Part shown: positions 24,068-30,814 of the stretch, one piece after another
Layout of the letters: each line of letters begins with the position of its first letter
Position numbering within the stretch: position 1 is the stretch's first letter
NCBI RefSeq assembly: GCF_022095675.1
Contig: NZ_JAHYSG010000024.1
Span: 55,134 to 119,133 of the forward strand
Direction of reading: 5' to 3'
DNA: 64,000 nucleotides
DNA from: Dactylosporangium sp. AC04546
Lineage (GTDB): Bacteria > Actinomycetota > Actinomycetes > Mycobacteriales > Micromonosporaceae
Program-made: the position numbers and the translations under genes
Notes under the pieces: generated by a model
The model's database searches: none
Seen by the model: the letters and a program-made list of their open reading frames with translations, nothing else
Told to the model about the DNA's origin: nothing

Positions 24068-25330
24068 TCAGAGCGTGGTTGCCAGGGTCTCCATGCCGCG
24101 CAGGACGGCCTCGGCATCCGTCGGGGTCATGTGGGCGGCGTCGACGTACACCGTCAGCTGGAGGGTGTCCGGGACGTTGTCCACGTGGACGAACAGGGGC
24201 TCGAAGGACGGGGCGTCCTGGGACGTCACCCAGCGGAACGTCGACTCGCCCGGCGGGCACGGCGTGTCGCGCAGCGGGCCGCGGCGGTCGTTGAAGTAGC
24301 AGCCCAGCTCCACCGGCTCGCCCCGCTCGGCCGCCACGCGGTCGACCAGGGCGGCCATGTCGGCGTGGTGGAAGTAGGCGTACTTGTACGCGCTCATCGT
24401 CACCCGCCGCATCCGGTCGAGCAGCTCGGGCACGTCGGCGCCCGCGGCGTGGACCGACAGCAGGCCGGCCTGGGCCAGGGTGCAGACCACGTCCGACAGG
24501 CCGGGGCGGAAGCGGTTGCTCACCATGGGGCGGATCACCACCGGGTCCACGCCCGTGACGCGGGTGAGGGCGCCGGCGTACAGCGACAGCAGCACCGTCG
24601 ACGAGTCCAGGCCGCTCGCCGCGGCCAGTGACGGCACCGCCCGGGCTAAGGACGGCGAGACGAACTCGCCGTGCCAATACCGCGGTCGGGTCACCGCCGC
24701 CGGCGGCGGGAAGCGGCGTGGCTGCACCGAGCGCAGGATGCCCTCCCAGTATCGCTGGGCGGCCGCGTTGTGCCGCTGCCCGGCCGGCGACCGCTGCCAC
24801 GCGGCCTGGGCGAGCGGCTGGAGGCCCGCGACCGGGGTCGCCACGCGGGAGGCCACCTCGGTCATCATGGTCACCGCGCCGGCCGCGTCGGTGACGAAGT
24901 GACTGACCAGCACTGCCATGTGCGTCAGCCTGCCATCCTTGCGTACCACCGCCATGCGCACCGGCCACTCCGCCGTGAAGTCGAGGGGCTCGTCTCGCCA
25001 GCGGTCGCAGACGCCCTCGGCGACCTTCTCCGGGTCCTCGTCGCCGGCGTCGACGACGTCGAGGAACGTCTCTCCCTCGGGGTACACCTGCTGGATCGGG
25101 GTGCCGTCGGGCTCGAACGACAGTTTGGTGCGCATCGGCTGGTAGCGGCTCATAAGGTATCGCAGCTCGCCCGCGATCTCCGCGACCGTGGTCCCCTCGG
25201 GCAGGGGCTTGACGCCGCCCAGCGGCAGCCAGGTCCCCTGCTTCACGATCGCGGACCAGTTCTCCAGCTGCCCCCAGGACAGCGGCCCGGTCCCGGACCC
25301 ATCACCCTCGAAACGCACGCGTTCGCGCAC
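24068..25330 (-). CDS. Stand-alone condensation-domain (acyltransferase-fold) protein
   Basis: 420 residues resembling the chloramphenicol-acetyltransferase fold of NRPS condensation and wax-ester/PapA-type acyltransferases. N-terminus GTGPLSWGQLENWSAIVKQG matches the opening motif of C domains. The catalytic motif appears as SHFVTDAAG (HxxxD present, the usual following Gly is Ala); further blocks are FRPGLSDVVCTLAQAGLLSV and LGCYFNDRRGPLRD. No adenylation or carrier domain is nearby, so it is a free-standing acyl- or amide-forming enzyme or an inactive relative. The GTG at 25330 is preceded by GGGAAGG, which decided the start. No transporter or peptide gene adjoins. Confidence 0.75.
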   Translation of the reverse strand: MRERVRFEGDGSGTGPLSWGQLENWSAIVKQGTWLPLGGVKPLPEGTTVAEIAGELRYLMSRYQPMRTKLSFEPDGTPIQQVYPEGETFLDVVDAGDEDPEKVAEGVCDRWRDEPLDFTAEWPVRMAVVRKDGRLTHMAVLVSHFVTDAAGAVTMMTEVASRVATPVAGLQPLAQAAWQRSPAGQRHNAAAQRYWEGILRSVQPRRFPPPAAVTRPRYWHGEFVSPSLARAVPSLAAASGLDSSTVLLSLYAGALTRVTGVDPVVIRPMVSNRFRPGLSDVVCTLAQAGLLSVHAAGADVPELLDRMRRVTMSAYKYAYFHHADMAALVDRVAAERGEPVELGCYFNDRRGPLRDTPCPPGESTFRWVTSQDAPSFEPLFVHVDNVPDTLQLTVYVDAAHMTPTDAEAVLRGMETLATTL

Positions 25331-25663
25331 AGGCCTTCCCTTTCCGTGGTCACGGCATGGTTGTCCGGCAGGGCATCCCCCTGCCGGCCGACCGCGCCCC
25401 CGGCACACGGGAAGCGACCTGCGCGGCGTGGCGGGTCGCGGCAGGTCGCCCGGGAAGGCATCGACGTCGGTTCGAAGCCTACGGATCATCGTTCCGGTGT
25501 GCCATGAGACGTTGGTACGATGTGCGGCATGACTGCCGGGTCGGCCACGCGCCGTGAGTGGAAGTTGCGCCCGGCCACGGCTTGATCGCCTCGCGGGCCC
25601 GCGGCCCGCCCCTCCTTCCCGCGTCCGCATCCTGCGGCGTCTGCCGAGGAAGGAGGTGATCGC
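25331..25663 (+). promoter_or_regulatory. Divergent upstream region; leader with sequestered Shine-Dalgarno
   Basis: This 333-base gap carries a TACGAT -10 hexamer (25516-25521), a short leader frame starting seven bases later, a CG-rich palindrome CGCGGGCCCGCG (25592-25603) and CCTCCTTCC (25611-25619). The last is exactly complementary to GGAAGGAGG (25648-25656) in the ribosome site of the S1-domain gene. Between those arms a small CCGCA-TCC-TGCGG hairpin can form. The left part must hold the promoter of the condensation-domain gene. Confidence 0.55.
25529..25585 (+). CDS. Putative 18-residue leader peptide
   Basis: An ATG at 25529 opens MTAGSATRREWKLRPATA-stop. It lies seven bases after a TACGAT hexamer, so it would be translated from a leaderless transcript. 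The stop at 25583-25585 is 78 bases before the S1-domain start, just ahead of the elements that can hide its ribosome site. A regulatory role is inferred from position; the peptide matches nothing I know. Confidence 0.4.
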   Translation: MTAGSATRREWKLRPATA

Positions 25664-25891
25664 ATGACCCGCTCCGAGGGATGGGACCTGTTCGCCGCCA
25701 CGCACCGAGCCGGTGACGTGGTGGACGGGGTGGTGACGCGGCTCGCACCGTTCGGCGTGTTCCTGTACGTCGGCGGCGATGTGCCGGCACTGCTCGTCAC
25801 GAACGCCAGACCGGCCGTCGGCTCGACGCTGCCGGTACGAGTCAAGGAGATCGACCCGGTCAAACACCGGGTGGCCTTGATCGAGGCGTAG
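25664..25891 (+). CDS. S1 RNA-binding domain mini-protein
   Basis: 75 residues that are essentially one S1/OB-fold domain: GDVVDGVVTRLAPFGVFLYV near residues 17-36, then PALLVTNARP and VGSTLPVRVKEIDPVKHRVA. The pattern G.V..G.V....FG.FV...G...L and the closing D....R..L are diagnostic of S1 repeats, which bind single-stranded RNA. The ribosome site AAGGAGGTGATC (25650-25661) is complementary to twelve consecutive bases of the usual 16S rRNA tail, an unusually long match. Probably an RNA-associated protein in the cytoplasm; partner unknown. Confidence 0.8.
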   Translation: MTRSEGWDLFAATHRAGDVVDGVVTRLAPFGVFLYVGGDVPALLVTNARPAVGSTLPVRVKEIDPVKHRVALIEA

Positions 25892-25900
25892 CTTGGCACA

Positions 25901-25938
25901 GACGTTGGTCGATGACCACGCGGTCATCGACCAACGTC
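25901..25938. terminator. Bidirectional hairpin terminator, 17-bp stem
   Basis: GACGTTGGTCGATGACC (25901-25917) and its exact complement (25922-25938) flank a four-base loop. It sits between the convergent S1-domain and DUF418 genes, nine bases from the first stop and one from the second, and should terminate both. Confidence 0.88.
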
Positions 25939-25939
25939 G

Positions 25940-27112
25940 TCAGCGGCGCCAGGCGGGGCGGGACCAGATCGTCAGGGCGCGCAGGAGCCACTCCACCGGG
26001 CCGTAGCGGTGGGACCGCAGCCAGGCCGCGCTCGCCACCAGCTGGACCACGAACACCGCCACCGCGATCGCCGCCACCGCGAGCGGGGGAACCTCGCCGA
26101 TCAGGCCGAAGCCAAGGCCCGTGAAGATGAGCGCCAGGACCAGGGACTGCATCAGGTAGTTGGTCAGGGCCATCCGCCCCGCCGGGGCCAGTGCCGTCGC
26201 CAGGCGGCGGCCCGCCGAGGTCTGGAACACCGACAGCATCGACGCGGCGTAGGCCGCCGCGAGCAGCGGGCTGGTCAGCGTCGACACCGCCAGGCCGGCC
26301 ATCGTGGAAATGCCGCCCAGGGCCACCACCGCGGCAGCGCCGGCCAGGCCCAGCGGGTAGCCGATCGCCTGGATCAGCAGCAGGCCGCGGCGGTGGGCGG
26401 GCGGGTCGGCGAGCAGCCGGCGGCGGCCGACGGCCAGGCCGACCAGGAACATCGCCAGGGCCACCGGGGCCTGGAGGACCACCGTGCCGCCGATGGCCGT
26501 GGGCAGCGAGCGCAGGTGCTCGGCGATGACGTCCGCCGGGGCGCCGCCGAGCGCGGCGGTCGTGGCCGCGCCGTTGGCCAGGGCAGCCGGCTCATCGACC
26601 GACGGTACCGCCGCGAAGGCCATCGCCGCGAAGAACAGCACGACCAGGCCGACCAGCGCGCCCGCCACGATCAGCGCCGTGCGTGGCCGGATGCGGTGCA
26701 GGGCGAGCAGGATCAGGCCGAGCACCGCGTAGGTGGTCAGGATGTCGCCGTGGAACAGCAGGACCGCGTGCAGGGCGCCGAGCGCGAACAGGCCGGCGAC
26801 GCGGCGCAGGAAGCGCGGGCGGAAGGCGGCGCCGGCCCGGTCGGCGGCGTCGATCTGCAGCGTGAAGCTGTACCCGAAGAGGAACGAGAACAGCAGGTAA
26901 AACTTCATCTCGAAGACGAACGCGACGACGGCGTGGACCCCGTGGTCCAGCGGCGCGCCGTATGCCGGGTCGGGCACCCGGTGGAACGCGTAGCCGGACG
27001 CGAAGTACCAGATGTTGACGATCAGGATGCCGAACAGCGCGAAGCCCCGCAGGGCGTCGACGTCGAGCAGGCGGCGCGTGAGGGTGGGCCGGTCGGCCAG
27101 CTGCTGGGTCAT
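25940..27112 (-). CDS. DUF418 domain membrane protein
   Basis: 390 residues, polytopic. It begins LLDVDALRGFALFGILIVNI, the signature start of the YeiB/DUF418 family, and has eight to ten hydrophobic helices with FLFGYSFTLQID, FRPRFLRRVAGLFALGALHA and a C-terminal DUF418 block (LAPAGRMALTNYLMQSLVLA; GPVEWLLRALT). The family is of unknown function; distant resemblance to acyltransferase-3 proteins has suggested a role in modifying envelope molecules. The ATG at 27112 was chosen because the family opens near there. It is divergent from a TetR gene 79 bases away, which probably controls it. Confidence 0.85.
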   Translation of the reverse strand: MTQQLADRPTLTRRLLDVDALRGFALFGILIVNIWYFASGYAFHRVPDPAYGAPLDHGVHAVVAFVFEMKFYLLFSFLFGYSFTLQIDAADRAGAAFRPRFLRRVAGLFALGALHAVLLFHGDILTTYAVLGLILLALHRIRPRTALIVAGALVGLVVLFFAAMAFAAVPSVDEPAALANGAATTAALGGAPADVIAEHLRSLPTAIGGTVVLQAPVALAMFLVGLAVGRRRLLADPPAHRRGLLLIQAIGYPLGLAGAAAVVALGGISTMAGLAVSTLTSPLLAAAYAASMLSVFQTSAGRRLATALAPAGRMALTNYLMQSLVLALIFTGLGFGLIGEVPPLAVAAIAVAVFVVQLVASAAWLRSHRYGPVEWLLRALTIWSRPAWRR

Positions 27113-27132
27113 GCATCGACGGTAGCCGAGAT

Positions 27133-27185
27133 TTGGGCGAACGCGCAATGCGATCGCCCGAATAAGGCGGACGCCCTGCTAGAGT
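27133..27185. promoter_or_regulatory. Divergent promoter region with candidate TetR operator
   Basis: GGGCGA (27135-27140) and TCGCCC (27154-27159) form an inverted repeat centred between the divergent DUF418 and TetR genes. A TAGAGT hexamer at 27180-27185 ends six bases before the TetR ATG, so the TetR transcript may be leaderless. Confidence 0.4.
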
Positions 27186-27191
27186 GTCGCC

Positions 27192-27734
27192 ATGGGCAAC
27201 CGGGAGGACCTGCTGGCGGGCGCGAAGCGCTGCCTGCTGGAGAAGGGCTACGCGCAGACGACGGTCCGGGACATCGCCTCGGCCGCCGGCGTGAGCATGG
27301 CCGCGATCGGCTACCACTACGGCTCCCGTGAGGCCCTGCTCACCGCCGCGATGTTCGGCGCGCTCCAGGACTGGGGGGCCGAGATGGAGCGGCTGCTCGG
27401 CTCCGGCGACTACGTCACCGAGTGGCGGCAGATCATCGGCTCGTTCACCACCCACCGCGCGCTGTGGGTCGCCACCATCGAGGCGTTCCTGCAGGCCGAG
27501 CGCTCGCCGGAGCTGCGCGAGCAGCTCGCCGCCGGCCAGTGGGCAGGGCTGCGCTCCTACACGGCGGGGCTCGTCGACGAGGTCACCGAGGAGAGCATGC
27601 GCACCGTCGGCGCGATCCAGATGGCCCTGATCTCGGGCGTCATGGTGCAGTGGATCGTCGACCCGCAGCACGCGCCCCGGGCCGAGGAGGTCGTGGCCGG
27701 CCTGCGCGCCCTCGCCGCGATATCCCAGCAGTAG
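27192..27734 (+). CDS. TetR-family transcriptional regulator
   Basis: 180 residues. The N-terminal DNA-binding domain is classic: REDLLAGAKRCLLEKGYAQT, TVRDIASAAGVSMAAIGYHY and GSREALLTAAM, with the recognition helix around residues 32-45. The remaining helices form a ligand pocket of unknown specificity. It presumably represses the divergent DUF418 gene and itself through the inverted repeat between them. The sigma-factor gene follows after 40 bases and may have its own promoter. Confidence 0.9.
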   Translation: MGNREDLLAGAKRCLLEKGYAQTTVRDIASAAGVSMAAIGYHYGSREALLTAAMFGALQDWGAEMERLLGSGDYVTEWRQIIGSFTTHRALWVATIEAFLQAERSPELREQLAAGQWAGLRSYTAGLVDEVTEESMRTVGAIQMALISGVMVQWIVDPQHAPRAEEVVAGLRALAAISQQ

Positions 27735-27774
27735 CAGGCAACCGGATGACGCCGCCGCTCCGTGAATAACCACG

Positions 27775-28323
27775 ATGATGGGATTTCTCCGGCGCGGCGG
27801 GCGGCGCGGGCACGACGAGGACTTCGTCGCGTACTACGCCGCCCGTGCGGGCCATCTACGCAACACCGCCTATCTGCTGTGCGGCGACTGGCACCTCGCC
27901 GAGGACCTCACGCAGACGGCGTTCACCAACCTGTACCGGGCGTGGGGGCGGATCGACCGCCACGACGTCCTCGACCAATACGCCCGCCGCGTCCTGCTCC
28001 GCGCGTTCCTCGACGAACGCCGGCGCCCGTGGCGGCGTGAGCAGCCGACGCTCCCGGGCGACGAGGCCCTCGACTCCATCACCATCGAGCACGGGCCCGA
28101 GGACCGGCAGGTCCTCAAGACCGCGCTGCTGCGCGTGCCGAAGCGGCGCCGGGCGGTGCTCGTCCTGCGCTTCTGGGCCGACCTGTCGGTGGAGCAGGTG
28201 GCCGAGATCCTCGGCTGCAGTACCGGCACCGTGAAGAGCCAGACCTCCCGCGGCCTCGACGACCTGCGCAGTGCGCTCGGCGGGGCCCTCCATGACCTCA
28301 AGACATCCGGAGGACAGTCGTGA
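27775..28323 (+). CDS. SigE-family ECF RNA polymerase sigma factor
   Basis: 182 residues. Region 2 is visible as EDFVAYYAARAGHLRNTAYL and DWHLAEDLTQTAFTNLYRAW; region 4 as RVPKRRRAVLVLRFWADLSV and VEQVAEILGCSTGTVKSQTS. This matches the SigE-type subfamily abundant in actinomycetes, about 170-190 residues long. The stop overlaps the start of the next gene (GTGA), so the partner membrane protein is translationally coupled and likely acts as its regulator. Two adjacent ATGs make the exact start ambiguous by one codon. Confidence 0.92.
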   Translation: MMGFLRRGGRRGHDEDFVAYYAARAGHLRNTAYLLCGDWHLAEDLTQTAFTNLYRAWGRIDRHDVLDQYARRVLLRAFLDERRRPWRREQPTLPGDEALDSITIEHGPEDRQVLKTALLRVPKRRRAVLVLRFWADLSVEQVAEILGCSTGTVKSQTSRGLDDLRSALGGALHDLKTSGGQS

Positions 28324-29168
28324 ACGATGTGAAGTACCTGTGCGAGGTCAGCCTCGACGCGCCCGCCCCACCGCTGCGCGACGCGTCCACCGCGCTCGCG
28401 ATCGCCCGCCGGGACGCGGCGCGCCGCACCCGGGTCCTGGCGACGGCGGGCCTCGCCGGCGCGGCCGCGCTGGCCGCCGTGGTCACCCCGACGGCGATGG
28501 GCAGCCCGGCGCTGGTGGCCGACGCTCCGGCTCAGGCTCCGTCCCCGTCCGCGGTGCCGTCCAGCAGCGCGCCGCCGGTGGTACGAGACGCCCAGGCCGC
28601 GGCCACCGACGACCGCAACGTCTACGCCCGGCTCGTCGCCGCGCTCCCGGCCGGGTACACGGCCCGCACCCAGTACCCGTTCGCCACCGACAACACGCGA
28701 TACCCGATCCGCCTCGACGGAGTCCCCGCGGGCGAAAGCGTCCTCATCCCGATGACGGTGAGCGTCCTGGTCAGCGACGGCAGCGGCGAAGGCAGGCTGT
28801 GGGCGTACATGGCCAACGACGGCAAGCCGACGCCGAGCGGCGACCTGTGCGCTCCCCCGGCCCTCCAGCCGCTGGACGGCGAGGACTGCGTCGTGAAGAC
28901 CATCGGCGGGGTGGCGGTGCGGGTCACGACGCAGCGCGACGAGGACGGCCGCCCGATCACCGTGGCCCGCCGCTACCTGCGCGGCGGCTGGTTCGAGGTC
29001 ATCGCCGCGCAGAAGGTCGAGCTGTACTCCGGGGACAGCGACCTGCCGCCCGACGCGAAGAGCACCGGCAAGCCGGACAAGAAGACGCCCAAGCCGGCGC
29101 TCGCCGCCCCGTTCCTCACTCGCGACCAGGTCGCGGCGCTGGCGGCCGACCCGGCGATGCTGCCGTGA
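28320..29168 (+). CDS. Membrane-anchored partner of the SigE-type sigma factor
   Basis: 282 residues: a cytoplasmic N-terminal segment of about 40 residues (TALAIARRDAARRTRVLATA), one membrane helix (AGLAGAAALAAVVTPTAMG), a Pro/Ser/Ala linker and an outer domain (ARLVAALPAGYTARTQYPFA; GRLWAYMANDGKPTPSGDLC and a second Cys in DGEDCVVKTIGG). This is the usual shape of the protein encoded right after SigE-type factors; an anti-sigma role is plausible, but no zinc anti-sigma (HxxxCxxC) motif is present, so I leave it open. Its last 53 bases overlap the convergent kinase-like gene. Confidence 0.75.
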   Translation: MNDVKYLCEVSLDAPAPPLRDASTALAIARRDAARRTRVLATAGLAGAAALAAVVTPTAMGSPALVADAPAQAPSPSAVPSSSAPPVVRDAQAAATDDRNVYARLVAALPAGYTARTQYPFATDNTRYPIRLDGVPAGESVLIPMTVSVLVSDGSGEGRLWAYMANDGKPTPSGDLCAPPALQPLDGEDCVVKTIGGVAVRVTTQRDEDGRPITVARRYLRGGWFEVIAAQKVELYSGDSDLPPDAKSTGKPDKKTPKPALAAPFLTRDQVAALAADPAMLP

Positions 29169-29628
29169 CGAACTGACGGATCCGGTCGGCGACGGCATCC
29201 ACGGGCTGGGTGCCGTCGACGACCAGGTCGGCCAGCTGCCGGCCGTTGGCGACGAAGCGGGCCAGCACGTCCCGCCCGTGCTCCAGATAGCCCCGCAGCA
29301 CCTGCCGCGGATCCTCGGCGTCCAGCGCCCGCCGCGCGATCGCGATGTCGGGCGGCGTGTCGACGTAGACCGTCCACCGGGCCGCCCACCGGATCGGCGG
29401 CAGCGTCAGCGCGAACACGCCCTCCACGATGAGCAGCGGCGCGTCCTGGACCGTGTCGAGCCGCTCCTGCAACGCGATCAGGTCGACCCCGTGCTGGTCG
29501 GCGAAGCCTCCGTCGCCGAGACCGACCACCGTGGCGCCGAGCGGCCCGGCGACCGCGGCGGCGATGCTGCTCTTCCCGGAGCCGGCCGGCCCCGCGAGCA
29601 CGAGGAGGGGCGGCACAGCGAGCATCAT
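29116..29628 (-). CDS. P-loop kinase, uridine kinase-like
   Basis: 170 residues with a Walker A GPAGSGKSS at 13-21, a Walker-B-like LLIVEGVFAL near 64-73, then VYVDTPPDIAIARRALDAED and RQVLRGYLEHGRDVLARFV. The order and the VEGVFAL segment resemble uridine kinase/phosphoribulokinase-type small-molecule kinases; the acceptor is unknown. The last 53 bases lie under the 3' end of the sigma-partner gene on the other strand, a genuine antiparallel coding overlap since both C-termini look natural. Confidence 0.75.
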   Translation of the reverse strand: MMLAVPPLLVLAGPAGSGKSSIAAAVAGPLGATVVGLGDGGFADQHGVDLIALQERLDTVQDAPLLIVEGVFALTLPPIRWAARWTVYVDTPPDIAIARRALDAEDPRQVLRGYLEHGRDVLARFVANGRQLADLVVDGTQPVDAVADRIRQFVTAASPGRPPAPRPGRE

Positions 29629-29647
29629 GATCCCGGACCCTACCGGT

Positions 29648-30106
29648 TCAGCGGATGGTGTGGAGCCCCGCGGCGTCGTGGGCGCGCAGAACCTTGCCCA
29701 GCGCGGTGGCCACGGTCGCCGCCTCGGCCGCGGTCATCCGGCCGGTGAAGTGGCGCTCGATGCCGGCCAGGTAGGTGGGGGCGGCGGCCTTGAGCCGGGC
29801 CCGGCCATCTGCCGTCAGCTTCGCGAACGCCGAGCGCTTGTCGGCCGGATTGGGCTCGCGCTCGACCAGGCCGGCCCGCACGAGCTCGTCGACGACCCGG
29901 CTCACCCGGCTGCGGCTCACCACCGCGGCGGCGCCGAGGTCGGTCATGGTCAGCCGCTTCCCCGGCGCGGCGTTGAGCTCCAGCAGCACGTCGTACCACG
30001 TCAGGGGCAGCCCGTGCGCGGCCTGGAGCTCCTGGTCGAGCAGCGGCACAAGCGCGGCGTGCACCCGCAGCAGTCCCGCCCAGGCGGCCGTGTTGTCCAC
30101 CGTCAC
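29648..30106 (-). CDS. MarR-family transcriptional regulator
   Basis: 152 residues. The winged-helix core is typical: HGLPLTWYDVLLELNAAPGK, RLTMTDLGAAAVVSRSRVSR, VVDELVRAGLVEREPNPADK, then RSAFAKLTADGRARL for the wing. I chose the GTG at 30106 (MTVDNTAAWAGLLRVHAALV) because an earlier ATG at 30136 would start inside a palindromic operator. It is divergent from the azoreductase gene, with two operator copies between them, so it most likely represses the azoreductase and itself and responds to quinones or electrophiles, as related MarR proteins do. Confidence 0.9.
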   Translation of the reverse strand: MTVDNTAAWAGLLRVHAALVPLLDQELQAAHGLPLTWYDVLLELNAAPGKRLTMTDLGAAAVVSRSRVSRVVDELVRAGLVEREPNPADKRSAFAKLTADGRARLKAAAPTYLAGIERHFTGRMTAAEAATVATALGKVLRAHDAAGLHTIR

Positions 30107-30119
30107 ACCGTACCAGTCT

Positions 30120-30164
30120 TGTGCGCGCGCACGCATCTGGCGCACTATGTGCGTGCGCACGCAT
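30120..30164. promoter_or_regulatory. Two tandem MarR operators
   Basis: Two 17-nt copies, TGTGCGCGCGCACGCAT (30120-30136) and TGTGCGTGCGCACGCAT (30148-30164), differ at one base and are spaced 28 bases start to start. The second contains the perfect 14-nt palindrome TGCGTGCGCACGCA. They fill the gap between the divergent marR and azoreductase genes, ending 17 bases before the azoreductase ATG. Confidence 0.75.
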
Positions 30165-30181
30165 TCGAACTAGGAGGAGCC

Positions 30182-30808
30182 ATGACCACCCTGCTGCACA
30201 TCTCCGCCTCGCCGCGCGGCGAGCGCTCCGAATCGCTCGCCCTCGCCGGGCACTTCCTGGCCGCCTACCGCGAACTGCACCCGGAGGAGACGGTCGTCGA
30301 GTGGGACCTGTGGGACGGCTCGCTGCCGGCCTTCGGCCCGCCGGCCGCGGCCGCCAAGATGGACGTGTTCGCCGGCAGGACCCCGAGCGGCGAGGGCGCC
30401 GCGGCCTGGGCGGCGGCGCGGACGACCTTCGAGCGGTTCGCCGCGGCGGACAAGTACCTCTTCTCCGTGCCCATGTGGAACGCCGGCGTACCGTACATCC
30501 TCAAGCAGTTCATCGACGTCGTCAGCCAGCCGGGCATGGTCTTCGGCTTCGACCCGGACGCGGGTTACTCAGGCCTGGTGACCGGCCGCAAGGCCGCGGT
30601 GATCTACACCAGCGCCGTCTACGGTGTGGGTCGCGGGCCGTCGTTCGGCGCCGACCTCCAGCTCCCGTACCTCGACAACTGGCTGCGCTGGGCCGGCATC
30701 GACGACATCACGCCGGTGACCTTCCGCCCCAACCTGGCCACGACCGACGTCGGCGCCAAGCGCGACCGCGCGGTCGCCGACGCGGTGGAGGCCGCCAAGC
30801 GGTTCTAA
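30182..30808 (+). CDS. azoR: FMN-dependent NADH:quinone/azo reductase
   Basis: 208 residues of the flavodoxin-like AzoR family, which reduces quinones and azo compounds by two electrons with FMN and NADH. Phosphate-binding loop HISASPRGERSESLALAGHF at the N-terminus; flavin-contacting PMWNAGVPYILKQFIDVVSQ in the middle; later GRKAAVIYTSAVYGVGRG and QLPYLDNWLRWAGI. AGGAGG lies four bases before the ATG. Divergently controlled by the MarR gene. The stop codon falls in a ten-base tandem duplication (AAGCGGTTCT twice), and the convergent M20 gene ends six bases further on. Confidence 0.9.
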   Translation: MTTLLHISASPRGERSESLALAGHFLAAYRELHPEETVVEWDLWDGSLPAFGPPAAAAKMDVFAGRTPSGEGAAAWAAARTTFERFAAADKYLFSVPMWNAGVPYILKQFIDVVSQPGMVFGFDPDAGYSGLVTGRKAAVIYTSAVYGVGRGPSFGADLQLPYLDNWLRWAGIDDITPVTFRPNLATTDVGAKRDRAVADAVEAAKRF

Positions 30809-30814
30809 GCGGTT

